Assembly (NCBI RefSeq): GCF_900128995.1 | Contig: NZ_FQUE01000001.1 | Location: 124,001-188,000 of the forward strand | Direction: 5' to 3' | From: Loktanella atrilutea | GTDB lineage: Bacteria; Pseudomonadota; Alphaproteobacteria; Rhodobacterales; Rhodobacteraceae | Length of the DNA: 64,000 bases | Shown here: in pieces, positions 25,568 to 33,595 of the stretch | Layout: each line of letters opens with the position of its first letter | Numbering within the stretch: position 1 is the first letter of the stretch | The notes under the pieces: model-generated | Databases searched by the model: none | The model's input: the letters and a program-made list of their open reading frames with translations, nothing else | What the model was told of the DNA's origin: nothing | Position numbers and translations under genes: made by a program

Positions 25568-26914
25568 ATGAAGGCCAAACTGATGCTCAAGCACGTCAAG
25601 ATCGACGCCAATGGTCGGTATCGGTATCGTCGTCGCGTCCCGCAGGCCCTTCAGGCAACCCTAGGGGTCACTGAGTTCATCAAGACCTTGGGCCGGACTG
25701 AACGTGAAGCCATCGCTGCCTACGGGCCATATCATCACCTTGTTGAGCAGCAGATCGCCATGAGCAGGGCAGGGGGCACCTTAAAGTCTTCTATTGAGGC
25801 CAAGGGCGACATCAGGTCCTTCTTTCAGATGCACAAGCTTGACCCGTACAGCAGTGGCAAGACTGAAAGCGAACAGACGGGGCGTGAAGCCTACGCTGAT
25901 GAGATCATTGAGAAGTATCACAGGGACCCCATCACCGGGCATCCTGAGGACATCACCCCTGAAGACAGGGCCATGGTGATTGCCCTGCATAGCGGCATCG
26001 AGGCTGTGGTTGCTGAGCCTACCATCACGGACGCCTTTAAACTGTACCTGAAAGAGAAGGCCCTAGCGGACCCGTTCAAGCGTCAGAAGCAGATCAACAA
26101 CTTCAATCGGATCGAAAGAGACGCCCTTGCTGTGTGGCACGCTGACTTGCCGCTGAAAAGGATCACACGGCAGAACGCCAAAGACCTCAGGGACCATCTG
26201 CTGACACGCATGAAGCCTGACTCAGTGAAGCGTCAGATCAACAACATTAAGGCTGTGGTGGCGTATGCCTGTCGAGAGTTCGAGGTGCCGCGCACTGATG
26301 TCTTCCTGGACCTGTCGTATCCCAAGGAGGCCCTTGAGGACCGTGAGAAGCGTTTGCCCCTGTCGCCGGATATCATTGATGCGATGTACGGGGAACTGAA
26401 GAGCGACGTTGTGCTGTCGGACGTCTGGACACTGATACACTACACGGGCGCTCAGAACGCTGAGTTGCTGTCCTTGGAGGTCAGACACATCAACGTCGAT
26501 CACAAGGTGCCCCATGTCATCATAGAGGCCACTGATACGCGTTCCCTGAAGGATGGGTGGCGCAAGAGGGAGGTGCCCTTGGTCGGCAAGGCTCTCGCGG
26601 TCGCCAAGCGCATCGTTGAGCAGGCCAATGGACGACAGTTCGTGTTTCCTGAGTATGCCCTCACGTCCAAGCACGACCTGTTCAGCAACAAGATGATGAA
26701 GCGGTTGCGCCGACACACGAAGGACCCAAGGCACAGCCTGTACAGCCTCAGGCACAGCATGAAGGACGCCCTACGTGATGCTGACGTTTCCCTTGACCTC
26801 CAAGAGGCCATCCTTGGGCACTCCACAGGCTCGGGCTCACAGGCGAACTATGGGAGTGGTCATTCCCTAGAACGCAAGCAGGCGGCCTTGTTGAAGGTTT
26901 TTAGAGCGACCTGA
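25568..26914 (+). CDS. Tyrosine recombinase / phage-type integrase, altered catalytic arginine
   Basis: A 448-residue integrase with an N-terminal arm-binding domain (GRYRYRRRVPQAL), a SAM-like core-binding domain (about 150-245) and a C-terminal catalytic domain. Visible catalytic residues: K328 in TRSLKDGWRKREVPL, R395 in YSLRHS, H418 in ILGHS and nucleophile Y428 in ANYGSG. The first active-site arginine, normally in TG-x-R, is glutamine Q296 in YTGAQNAEL, and the first His of HxxR is Y392. The gene lies beside tRNA-Leu, reading into the island. It is clearly the island integrase, but activity is uncertain. Confidence 0.88.
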   Translation: MKAKLMLKHVKIDANGRYRYRRRVPQALQATLGVTEFIKTLGRTEREAIAAYGPYHHLVEQQIAMSRAGGTLKSSIEAKGDIRSFFQMHKLDPYSSGKTESEQTGREAYADEIIEKYHRDPITGHPEDITPEDRAMVIALHSGIEAVVAEPTITDAFKLYLKEKALADPFKRQKQINNFNRIERDALAVWHADLPLKRITRQNAKDLRDHLLTRMKPDSVKRQINNIKAVVAYACREFEVPRTDVFLDLSYPKEALEDREKRLPLSPDIIDAMYGELKSDVVLSDVWTLIHYTGAQNAELLSLEVRHINVDHKVPHVIIEATDTRSLKDGWRKREVPLVGKALAVAKRIVEQANGRQFVFPEYALTSKHDLFSNKMMKRLRRHTKDPRHSLYSLRHSMKDALRDADVSLDLQEAILGHSTGSGSQANYGSGHSLERKQAALLKVFRAT

Positions 26915-27064
26915 AGGTGAAAAGTCGTCCGGCCTTCGAGGAGGGCCAATGCGTTGCGACCACGTGTATCAATCTGTCGGATAAATCACCTTGCACTTGG
27001 CGAAATTGCTCAATCTAGATGCAGGAACGCGTTGCTTTGACTGCCCGGTATTGAGGGATCACCC

Positions 27065-28402
27065 ATGGACGGAAATCCTCACGTCACTTCAGAGCGGCCA
27101 ACAAAGGGGATGCTTTTGGCTGCCCGTATGGCGAGCCTGAACCGCTACCCTGCCACCACCGAAGCGAAGGCGCTTATCGATGATGTCCTTAATGACATCT
27201 TGGAGTTCGAAAGCGCAGGCAAGCTTCGTAGTCGGGCTCGCAAAGCCAAAGACCTTGAGGCCTTCCGAGCGGGCCTTGGGGCGCTTGTCGCAGACCTCCT
27301 TGTCCACTCACTCAACGTCGAGGCAGGGGGGTACTGTTACCGGGGATTTGGCCCGATGTCCTTCGAGGGGTCATACGCTACGACTGAGTTGCTAACCCAG
27401 TATCGTGACCGCTTGGTCGCGTTGGGGTTGGTTGAGTATGTTCCCGGCTATCAGACGTCTGCAAACGGATATGATCGTTCGGCAAAGGTTAGTCGGTTCA
27501 GGGCGACACCGGACCTGCTTGCCAAAGCTGCTGACCAGCTTGAGTTGACCGTCGATAATCTGAAACTCCACTTTGTCATCGATCGCTCCTTGGGGTTTCC
27601 GATCACGCTGAAAAGGACCGCCGTAGAGGAAGGTAAGGCGAAGCGGATGCCTTTCGACAAGACAGACCCGATAGTCCGGGGGTTGGCCAGAGACATGACT
27701 CGTATCAACGATTACTTGCAGCAACACAGCTTCAACCTTGGGCTGGACCCATTGTACCGCCGTGGTTTCCATGGAGGTGACAGACCGGGCTTCCAGTGGA
27801 ACCTTGGTGGTCGCATGTTCGATTACGCTGAAGTCGGCCTAACCAACATGAAGCGAGAGGTCCGGCCGGGCATCACGATTGACGGTGAGAAGACCTGTGA
27901 AGTCGATATCAAGGCTTGTATGCTGACCATCATCTATGGGGTCACAGGGACGCCATTTGATCTGAAGGTGGACCTGTATGCTGTTGATGGCGTGGCCAGA
28001 CCATTGGTCAAAAAACTCGTCAATATGGCCATCGGCAAAGGTGGTGCACCAACGCAGTGGCCTTCGACTTTCAAGGCAGAACTTGTTGAGCAGGGCGAGC
28101 AGCCCATCCCAAAGGGACTGAAGGCAAAGGACGCTTGGACAAAGGTTCTCATCGCCCATCCTATCATGGGCCGTCTGAACGAACATGGCTTAGGCTGGCC
28201 TGAGTTGCAGTACATCGAGTCGGAGGTGTTGATGGCGACCCTACTTGAACTCATGGACGATCACGATGTCTGCGCGTTGCCGATCCATGATGGTGTCATC
28301 GTTGCTGTGTCGCACGCAGACGTGGTCGAGAGGGTCTTCAGCGGTAACTTTGAAAGATTAGTGGGTGTCAGGCCAAACATTTCGGTCAAAGGCAAACTTT
28401 GA
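27065..28402 (+). CDS. Uncharacterised protein with A-family DNA polymerase-like palm motifs
   Basis: A 445-residue soluble protein that I do not recognise by name. The C-terminal half shows an ordered set reminiscent of A-family polymerases: GGRMFDY, an acidic strand TCEVDIKACMLTIIYG (D281, like motif A), a VDLY segment (D304), a basic helix RPLVKKLVNMAIG (K316/K317, like the O helix) and LPIHDGVIV (H408-D409, like motif C HD). The N-terminal 170 residues have no recognised motif. There is no exonuclease domain. A replication or repair role for the island is inference. A GAGGGATC site precedes ATG 27065. Composition is intermediate between core and the AT-rich part. Confidence 0.7.
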   Translation: MDGNPHVTSERPTKGMLLAARMASLNRYPATTEAKALIDDVLNDILEFESAGKLRSRARKAKDLEAFRAGLGALVADLLVHSLNVEAGGYCYRGFGPMSFEGSYATTELLTQYRDRLVALGLVEYVPGYQTSANGYDRSAKVSRFRATPDLLAKAADQLELTVDNLKLHFVIDRSLGFPITLKRTAVEEGKAKRMPFDKTDPIVRGLARDMTRINDYLQQHSFNLGLDPLYRRGFHGGDRPGFQWNLGGRMFDYAEVGLTNMKREVRPGITIDGEKTCEVDIKACMLTIIYGVTGTPFDLKVDLYAVDGVARPLVKKLVNMAIGKGGAPTQWPSTFKAELVEQGEQPIPKGLKAKDAWTKVLIAHPIMGRLNEHGLGWPELQYIESEVLMATLLELMDDHDVCALPIHDGVIVAVSHADVVERVFSGNFERLVGVRPNISVKGKL

Positions 28403-28538
28403 ATGGTCCAAGTACTGATAGGTACCTCACATAAACTGTAGCTCAGCGTTACATTCAATGAGTGTCCCTGTGGCTTACTGTAGGTCATAAGGCGCGACCT
28501 CCATTTCAATTTAGTACAGGCCGCCAAGTAGGAAAATT

Positions 28539-29180
28539 ATGACTTATAAACTGTACCTAAAAGAATTCATTCCTTCAGAAGTGTCTGAGATAATTCCTGG
28601 ATCAGCTTTTAACTACAGTGTTTGGTCACGCTGGCTGTCAGCAACCATTCCTCAAAACATTGATGAACGCTTTAGAGCGAATGCAAGACACCACCTGCAA
28701 ATAATTCTAGTTGGCCTAGAGATGAAGTTTGGTCTGATTATCGCGAATAGGGACTATCGTAATACCGGAGTCGGCCACGGACTGCTGTACGAACCATATT
28801 TGTGGAATTTAATCCTAGAGACTTCCATTGCGACATACTCACTCGTGGAGGGGCTTGGAGTGGCACTGTATCTAGAAGGTTTACATGGAGAATCTACCGA
28901 AGGTCTGAGAATTGACGAGAGCGATTGGGCCTCAGTAATAAAAGCTGCTTGGATGCCGGATTACATAGGCTTTGATGATGACTTGGCGATAGTACGCAGA
29001 GGCCGTAACCGAATATACCAGAACGACTTGTCAGCGCCGATTGCGAATTTCTTAGATATTGATCCCAGAACGGTTTTTCCTGCTGTGGAAAGAATTTTGC
29101 ATGCAGTCTTTGGTGGGTGCGTAAAAAGCGCAGCATTCTTGCCTGATTCGACGAACTTGTTCAGTCCACACAATAATTGA
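28539..29180 (+). CDS. Hypothetical protein, AT-rich island gene
   Basis: A 213-residue protein with no signal peptide and no clear membrane helix, though residues 85-110 are hydrophobic (NLILETSIATYSLVEGLGVALYL). It is predicted mostly helical. A basic segment RRGRNRIYQND resembles the R-N-x-x-H region of HEPN nucleases, but the histidine is absent, so I do not assign that family. Codon use is strikingly AT-rich compared with the integrase and the polymerase-like gene upstream, suggesting separate acquisition. A weak GGAAAATT precedes the ATG. Function unknown. Confidence 0.6.
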   Translation: MTYKLYLKEFIPSEVSEIIPGSAFNYSVWSRWLSATIPQNIDERFRANARHHLQIILVGLEMKFGLIIANRDYRNTGVGHGLLYEPYLWNLILETSIATYSLVEGLGVALYLEGLHGESTEGLRIDESDWASVIKAAWMPDYIGFDDDLAIVRRGRNRIYQNDLSAPIANFLDIDPRTVFPAVERILHAVFGGCVKSAAFLPDSTNLFSPHNN

Positions 29181-29615
29181 AATTAGTGTAGCGCTTTCGC
29201 TTCTAACAGGTCCTGAACCCATTATTTAAACTGCCGTATCTCGAAAATCTTTAGTCTGCTTAGGTCAGACACAGCCCCATTTCGTATGGGTGGTAGAAAA
29301 CTTATCCAAATGTGAATAAGATGATCACTTTTTAATGGACCCTCATGAGGTCGTCTTCTTGCCACTTCGAAATGGCGTAATTGGCCCACTATTTTTTAGA
29401 AAATCGGTTTGGGGGTCTTAGGGAAGTCTATGGGAGGTAAGCAGTCTGGAATCAGAGGCTCCCTAGGTCTTCATTTTTGCGAAGGTTCTTGGCGCACTCA
29501 TTGCGTCCTGGTTGTCTGTTCCGACACTAATCGTTTGATCATGCGTAATATTTTTCTTTACTCTATTGTGAATTTTTCTGTTATTATATGAAGATATATT
29601 AAGGGGGATTACGCA
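29181..29615. other. AT-rich non-coding stretch upstream of the VPLPA-CTERM gene
   Basis: 435 bp without a convincing gene. The last 60 bases are very AT-rich and contain promoter-like TTGTGA and TATATT sequences, followed by AAGGGGGATT directly before the next start, so the promoter of the gene at 29616 probably lies here. Nothing else is recognised. Confidence 0.4.
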
Positions 29616-30500
29616 ATGAAAGATTCTCTAGCGCGCAAAGAAGTAGTAGGCAGTTTAAGTCTTTCATTGGCATTTTTTCTTACTGCTCCGCTTCATGCAG
29701 CGACATTGGCACCTCAGTTATCGGCCTTTGCTATGACTGGAGGCTGTACTGATGTTGATCTTCAAGGTGACACTTCAGCGAACGCAAGCTGTCTGACGGC
29801 TTCTCCAACTGTAAGTGCAGCAGCAAATGGACGAGCTTCATTCGGTAATATCGGAGCTAGTACAAGTGTTGTAGCAGCACCTAACGGCCTCGGCCAGAAT
29901 GGCGACTTTGCCATTTCTTCAGGTTCGTTTAGTGATACGTTAAACTTTTCAGTTTTAGACGGGTTTTGGCGTGTTCCAGTTGATTTTCTGGGGAATCTTT
30001 CAATTGGCGTTAATTCACCTGAAACGGGAGTTGAAGCCCGCGTTGCTGGGTCATTTTCAGTGAATGGTGTTAGCATATTTGAATCACAAACGACTGCCCT
30101 TTATGACAATGTCACAGGTGCTCTTTTTTATCAGACGGTCGAAACAGGTAACGCAGGCATTACAAGCCTTTTGCTTCCATTCACTAACGGTACGCTAAAT
30201 GTTGGCGCCGAAGTAACTACTAGATCTTCCTGCGGCAAAGTAACTGGTCCTGAAGAATTATGTTTTACCCAATCTAATTTCTTCTCCAGTGCACGTTTCC
30301 TTTCTAGCGAAGTTCTCGATTTTAAAGGTGAAATTGTAAGAAATGCTGAGATTCTATCGGCATCGGGCTTCGACTACATTAAGGGTGTAAGGCCCCACGA
30401 AGTGAGTGCGGTTCCCCTGCCAGCTAGTGCTTGGGGATTTGTAATCGCGTTAATTTTTCTTTCGGCTGTTAAGCTAAGGCCTATGCGAAATACGTCCTGA
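29616..30500 (+). CDS. Secreted VPLPA-CTERM sorting-domain protein
   Basis: A 294-residue exported protein: signal peptide (residues about 8-28, ending LHAA), a serine/threonine/asparagine-rich beta-type body with two cysteine pairs, and a C-terminal tripartite tail of AVPLPASAWG, a hydrophobic helix (FVIALIFLSAVKL) and basic RPMRN. This tail is the VPLPA-CTERM variant of PEP-CTERM, recognised by an exosortase; the exosortase is not in the window. It is probably surface-anchored or matrix-associated. A strong AAGGGGG site precedes ATG 29616. Low GC marks it as acquired. Confidence 0.78.
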   Translation: MKDSLARKEVVGSLSLSLAFFLTAPLHAATLAPQLSAFAMTGGCTDVDLQGDTSANASCLTASPTVSAAANGRASFGNIGASTSVVAAPNGLGQNGDFAISSGSFSDTLNFSVLDGFWRVPVDFLGNLSIGVNSPETGVEARVAGSFSVNGVSIFESQTTALYDNVTGALFYQTVETGNAGITSLLLPFTNGTLNVGAEVTTRSSCGKVTGPEELCFTQSNFFSSARFLSSEVLDFKGEIVRNAEILSASGFDYIKGVRPHEVSAVPLPASAWGFVIALIFLSAVKLRPMRNTS

Positions 30501-30945
30501 AAGACGTCTATGACTGCCAAAGCGTTAATTTACTTTAGGATCAGTCCTAAAGTAGAAACCATGGGTGGCAGGTGGCAATTGGCAGAGAGGTGCGCATCAC
30601 ACAAACTCCCAAAGGCAGAAAAGTAGTCATGTGATGCGCTCAGATGGTCACGCTCGGGTGCTAAAAGCGCAATACCTGATGATGATGATTTGTAGTGGTC
30701 AGGATCAGCGACAAGGGGGATGTCGCTTTGGCGGATCAACAAATCGGCAAGTCACCCTTCCAACGAAAATCACAATGACCTTCCCACAGAGGCACCTTTG
30801 TGCTTGGGGCATGTCAGGATCGCGCCGACATGACTTTGCGCTGTAGGATGCCTCCCAGTGGCGCTACGGGACTCTAGTTGTGCACTTTGTTCGTAAGCGT
30901 CGTTGTGATATCAAGTGGACGATAACACATGGAGGGCGCGTGGAT
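30501..30945. other. Non-coding stretch with a perfect 10-bp hairpin after the VPLPA-CTERM gene
   Basis: 445 bp with no convincing gene. It begins with TACTTTAGGA (30531-30540) / TCCTAAAGTA (30545-30554), a perfect 10-bp stem with a four-base loop 31 bp after the upstream stop, probably a 3'-end structure although no T run follows. The 3' part holds the BLUF gene promoter and the GGAGG ribosome-binding site at 30931-30935. Confidence 0.4.
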
Positions 30946-31371
30946 ATGGAGTACCTTGTGTATCGGAGTGAGGCGCTGGTTACGCCCGAGTCACCGGAGT
31001 GCCAAAGCATTGTGACCATTTCCCACTTGAAGAATACCTTAGCTGGCATCACGGGGTTTCTTCATGCGGAAGACGGTGTGTTCATTCAATACATTGAAGG
31101 GCCAGCTGAACCGCTGTGGCAGCTGTACAATCGGCTTCACTCTGACGACCGGCATAGAAACTTGGAATTGCTTGGTCATGGCGTAATCTCGCGTCCGAGG
31201 TTCAAGAAGTGGCGCCTAGGGTATTCCCAAACTGAGATTGCTTCTTTTCGAGATTTTATGGGAGAGGTCTCTGCCGAGAAGTCGCTAAAGGACGCATCCT
31301 GCGCTGAAGCCGTTTATTTTTTGATGGGGGCAAGCGTACGGATTGACCTCGGGATCGGCAGTTCGCTTTAG
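30946..31371 (+). CDS. Single-domain BLUF blue-light photoreceptor
   Basis: A 141-residue stand-alone BLUF protein. BLUF domains bind FAD and sense blue light by rearranging a Tyr-Gln pair. All key positions of AppA are kept: Y6 (YRS), N30 (SHLKN), Q48 in GVFIQYIEG and W89 in FKKWRLGY, with the DDRHRNLE segment. The C-terminal 45 residues form only a short helical cap, so output must be through a partner protein. ATG 30946 follows GGAGG (30931-30935); GTG 30940 is an alternative. Light-sensing as cargo on a small island is unusual. Confidence 0.88.
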   Translation: MEYLVYRSEALVTPESPECQSIVTISHLKNTLAGITGFLHAEDGVFIQYIEGPAEPLWQLYNRLHSDDRHRNLELLGHGVISRPRFKKWRLGYSQTEIASFRDFMGEVSAEKSLKDASCAEAVYFLMGASVRIDLGIGSSL

Positions 31372-31683
31372 CTGGTAGAACACTATCTCAGCTGTTCGGA
31401 GCGCAAATACAACAACAACAACGCCAGTGAAATGCCCTCTTTTTGAACTCGCTTAGCAGGATCCCCCACCCCCCTTTGGGATTGCTTTTCATTGTTCAGG
31501 GGTGACAACCGCGTCCTCATCCGTGGGCATTGCAGCGGTAAGGCCATGGAACATTGGGGTTCCGTCCAATCGTCCCTGTTAGTGTACCATGGCTATGGCG
31601 CAGGATGCCGTGATATGATGAGTGCTTTTATGAGGCTGCTGATGTAAAGGGTGCGTTGTCATTGTGTTTTGTGGGGGAGCGCA
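31372..31683. other. Non-coding stretch downstream of the BLUF gene
   Basis: 312 bp without a recognised gene, promoter or repeat. It contains C-rich and T-rich patches (31460-31490) but no good terminator hairpin. The final GTGGGGGAGC (31671-31680) can serve as ribosome-binding site for the short frame that follows. Confidence 0.3.
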
Positions 31684-31794
31684 ATGGCCAGTTCGGCGGT
31701 GCTCTTCGTTTCCAATGACGAATTGAGTGCCGCCGACACCTTAGCGCCTGAAGGCAACTTACGGATGTGTAATCCGCGTCATCTATCGCGTTGA
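31684..31794 (+). CDS. Possible 36-residue small protein
   Basis: A short frame beginning MASSAVLFVSNDELSAAD and ending NPRHLSR. Its only support is a well-placed GGGGGAG ribosome-binding site five bases before the ATG and GC-rich codon use. No family is recognised; it may be a remnant of a degraded gene in this otherwise empty region. Confidence 0.22.
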   Translation: MASSAVLFVSNDELSAADTLAPEGNLRMCNPRHLSR

Positions 31795-31820
31795 TGCTGA
31801 GTGCTTATTTTTCAGAGGCA

Positions 31821-31890
31821 GCACCATACGATCAACCGACTCCGGGGAAGGGGACAGGGGCTTGCGCCTCTTCTGGTCGTCGTATGGTGC
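31821..31890. repeat. 11-bp perfect inverted repeat with 48-bp spacer upstream of the serine recombinase
   Basis: GCACCATACGA (31821-31831) and its exact inverse TCGTATGGTGC (31880-31890) flank a G-rich 48-bp spacer. It lies about 230 bp upstream of the serine recombinase start. It could be a recombinase or regulator site, the ends of a minimal transposable fragment, or a structured RNA; no target duplication is seen. Confidence 0.4.
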
Positions 31891-32120
31891 AACATCAAAC
31901 ACAGCAAGGGATGCTACTCTGAGTGAAGCCTTGTCTAATGGATCCCTGTGGCGCCATTAGGGCGCTGCTATGGTCGTGCTTAGGCATCTGCCAATAGGTC
32001 TTGGCCTTGTGTCATGTCCTCAAGGCTGGCGGGATAGCTGCCATACGAATGGGTCAACGCTTTTGGCAGACCCGTTGTCACAACTTCATAGACATCATTG
32101 GCAGACAGGAGGGCATCATC

Positions 32121-32660
32121 ATGCTCATTGGATACGCGCGTACCTCGACAACGGAACAAGTGAACGGCCTAGAGGCTCAGAGAGAGGCCCTGAAGGCCAT
32201 CGGATGCGACAGGCTGTACGACGAACAGACATCGGCCACAGGGCCTCGTAAGGCGCTCTCTGAGGCACTGGGCTACGTCAGGGAGGGCGATGTATTGGTG
32301 GTCACGAAGCTTGATCGTCTGGCCCGCTCAGTGGTCCACCTTGGCGAGATCGTTGAGAGCCTTGAGGCCAAGTCGGTGGGTCTTCGCGTCCTGGACCTTG
32401 GGCTGGACACCACGACGGCCACAGGAAAGCTCATGCTGAACGTCTTGGGATCAGTCGCTCAGTTTGAACGCGAGATGATGCTTGAACGTCAGCGTTGCGG
32501 TATCGCCAAGGCAAAGGCCGAAGGTAAATATAAGGGTCGCAAACCGACGGCACGGGCTAAGAAGGCTGAGGTGGTCGCTATGTTGGCTGAGGGACATTCC
32601 AAGAGGGACGTGGCGAGGGCCTTGGGGATTTCTGAGAGGTCGGTATATCGGGTGGCGTAG
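32121..32660 (+). CDS. Serine recombinase, resolvase/invertase type
   Basis: A 179-residue small serine recombinase. The N-terminal catalytic domain has GYARTSTTEQ with nucleophile S9, the TKLDRLARSV segment and FEREMMLERQ at the start of helix E. The C-terminal helix-turn-helix HSKRDVARALGISERSVYRV is complete. ATG 32121 follows AGGAGGG and gives the normal MLIGYARTST start. Such enzymes resolve cointegrates or invert DNA; no transposase accompanies it, so it may be an island-maintenance or inversion enzyme. Confidence 0.92.
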   Translation: MLIGYARTSTTEQVNGLEAQREALKAIGCDRLYDEQTSATGPRKALSEALGYVREGDVLVVTKLDRLARSVVHLGEIVESLEAKSVGLRVLDLGLDTTTATGKLMLNVLGSVAQFEREMMLERQRCGIAKAKAEGKYKGRKPTARAKKAEVVAMLAEGHSKRDVARALGISERSVYRVA

Positions 32661-32775
32661 GGCAAAACTGAAACCCTACATTTATGTGGAAGCCACTTCA
32701 GATGAGCGATTGCCATATTTTTGCCGAACCTACTGGATACGCTCATCTGGAACTGGCCTTAAATCCGAAGTCTCA

Positions 32776-33128
32776 ATGCGTTATTTCAACAAGCTATTGG
32801 CTGCTGTTGGCCTGACTATGTTCTTGGCCACCGGTGCCTACGCCGAAACGGTCACCCATCAGGACGCTTCGCAATACGCTGGCAGTTATGTCACGGCGGA
32901 GGGTGTCGTTAGCCAAGTCTCAAGGAGTGGTGGAACCACATTCATCAACTTCGGAGGGCGGTATCCGAACCAAGTTTTCTATGCAGTGATCCTCAGGTCG
33001 AACTCGGGCTCCCTCTCAGACGCTCAGTCCCTTGAAGGCCGAAAGGTGGCGATCAGTGGCAAATTGAGTTTTACAAAGGTAAGCCTCAGATCGTGCTTGT
33101 GAATCCTGATCAGGTCGAGCTTCGCTGA
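32776..33128 (+). pseudogene. Frameshifted secreted OB-fold-like protein
   Basis: The frame from ATG 32776 encodes a signal peptide (MRYFNKLLAAVGLTMFLATGAYA) and an OB-fold-like domain (YAGSYVTAEGVVSQV, GGTTFINFGG, KVAISGKL). It stops at 33102 after an implausible tail. Reading one base back from about 33066, the sequence continues EFYKGKPQIVLVNPDQVELR to a stop at 33126-33128, the expected final strand of such a domain. One missing G in AAATTG(G)AG would explain it. It is therefore a recent single-base deletion, a sequencing error, or much less likely a -1 translational frameshift. Confidence 0.72.
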
Positions 33129-33177
33129 GTAGCTTACATCAAGAAGGAGGAGCGCCATCCATCAAGTTCATGCTAGG

Positions 33178-33327
33178 ATGGCTGATGTGGCTGATACGCA
33201 GTCCGAGCTGGACGTTTTGACTATCTTAGAGAACAGTTTACTTGGTGGAATCGCACTGAGAGAGACCCAGTCGAAATATTACACTTCCTGTATGTTTGAC
33301 TTCCAAGGGAGTTTAGTCTTGCCGTGA
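33178..33327 (+). CDS. Possible 49-residue small protein
   Basis: A short frame starting MADVADTQSELDVLTILENS and ending QGSLVLP with protein-like composition. AAGGAGG stands at 33144-33150, 27 bases before this ATG but 6 bases before an in-frame ATC at 33157, so the original start may have been there and mutated. No family recognised; the position between the OB-fold pseudogene and the three-gene unit gives no clue. Confidence 0.3.
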   Translation: MADVADTQSELDVLTILENSLLGGIALRETQSKYYTSCMFDFQGSLVLP

Positions 33328-33595
33328 CGCTTTGGGCCACAGGGCAGAAGTGCAACTGGTGGCCTTCACGCAGCGTAGGTACACATGTTGCTGCGAGGCA
33401 ATGGCGGTTGAGGGTACTTGTCGTCAGGTGGGCTTGATTTTGCTTGTGTGGTTGCAACGCCTAGCACCGCTGCTAAATCGAGCAAGCGAGCACGCTGAAG
33501 GCGCTTGCAATAATGTGTTTCAGGTGGCAGCGTCAACGCAGTTGTAATGTTTTGCTGCTCATTTCGACATTTCGGGGCTAACGTTAGAGGGCTGA
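33328..33595. other. Region upstream of the three-gene unit, probable promoter
   Basis: 268 bp with no convincing gene. The stretch just before 33596 (TAACGTTAGAGGGCTG) carries an AGAGGG ribosome-binding site. GC falls sharply from here into the unit. No repeat or operator is obvious. Confidence 0.35.

Noticed and set aside
28539-29180. HEPN nuclease / toxin assignment
   Set aside because: The RNRIYQ segment lacks the HEPN histidine and no partner nucleotidyltransferase is next to it.
33066-33102. Programmed -1 frameshift in the OB-fold gene
   Set aside because: No X-XXY-YYZ slippery heptamer in the needed frame and no downstream pseudoknot seen; a single lost G is simpler.
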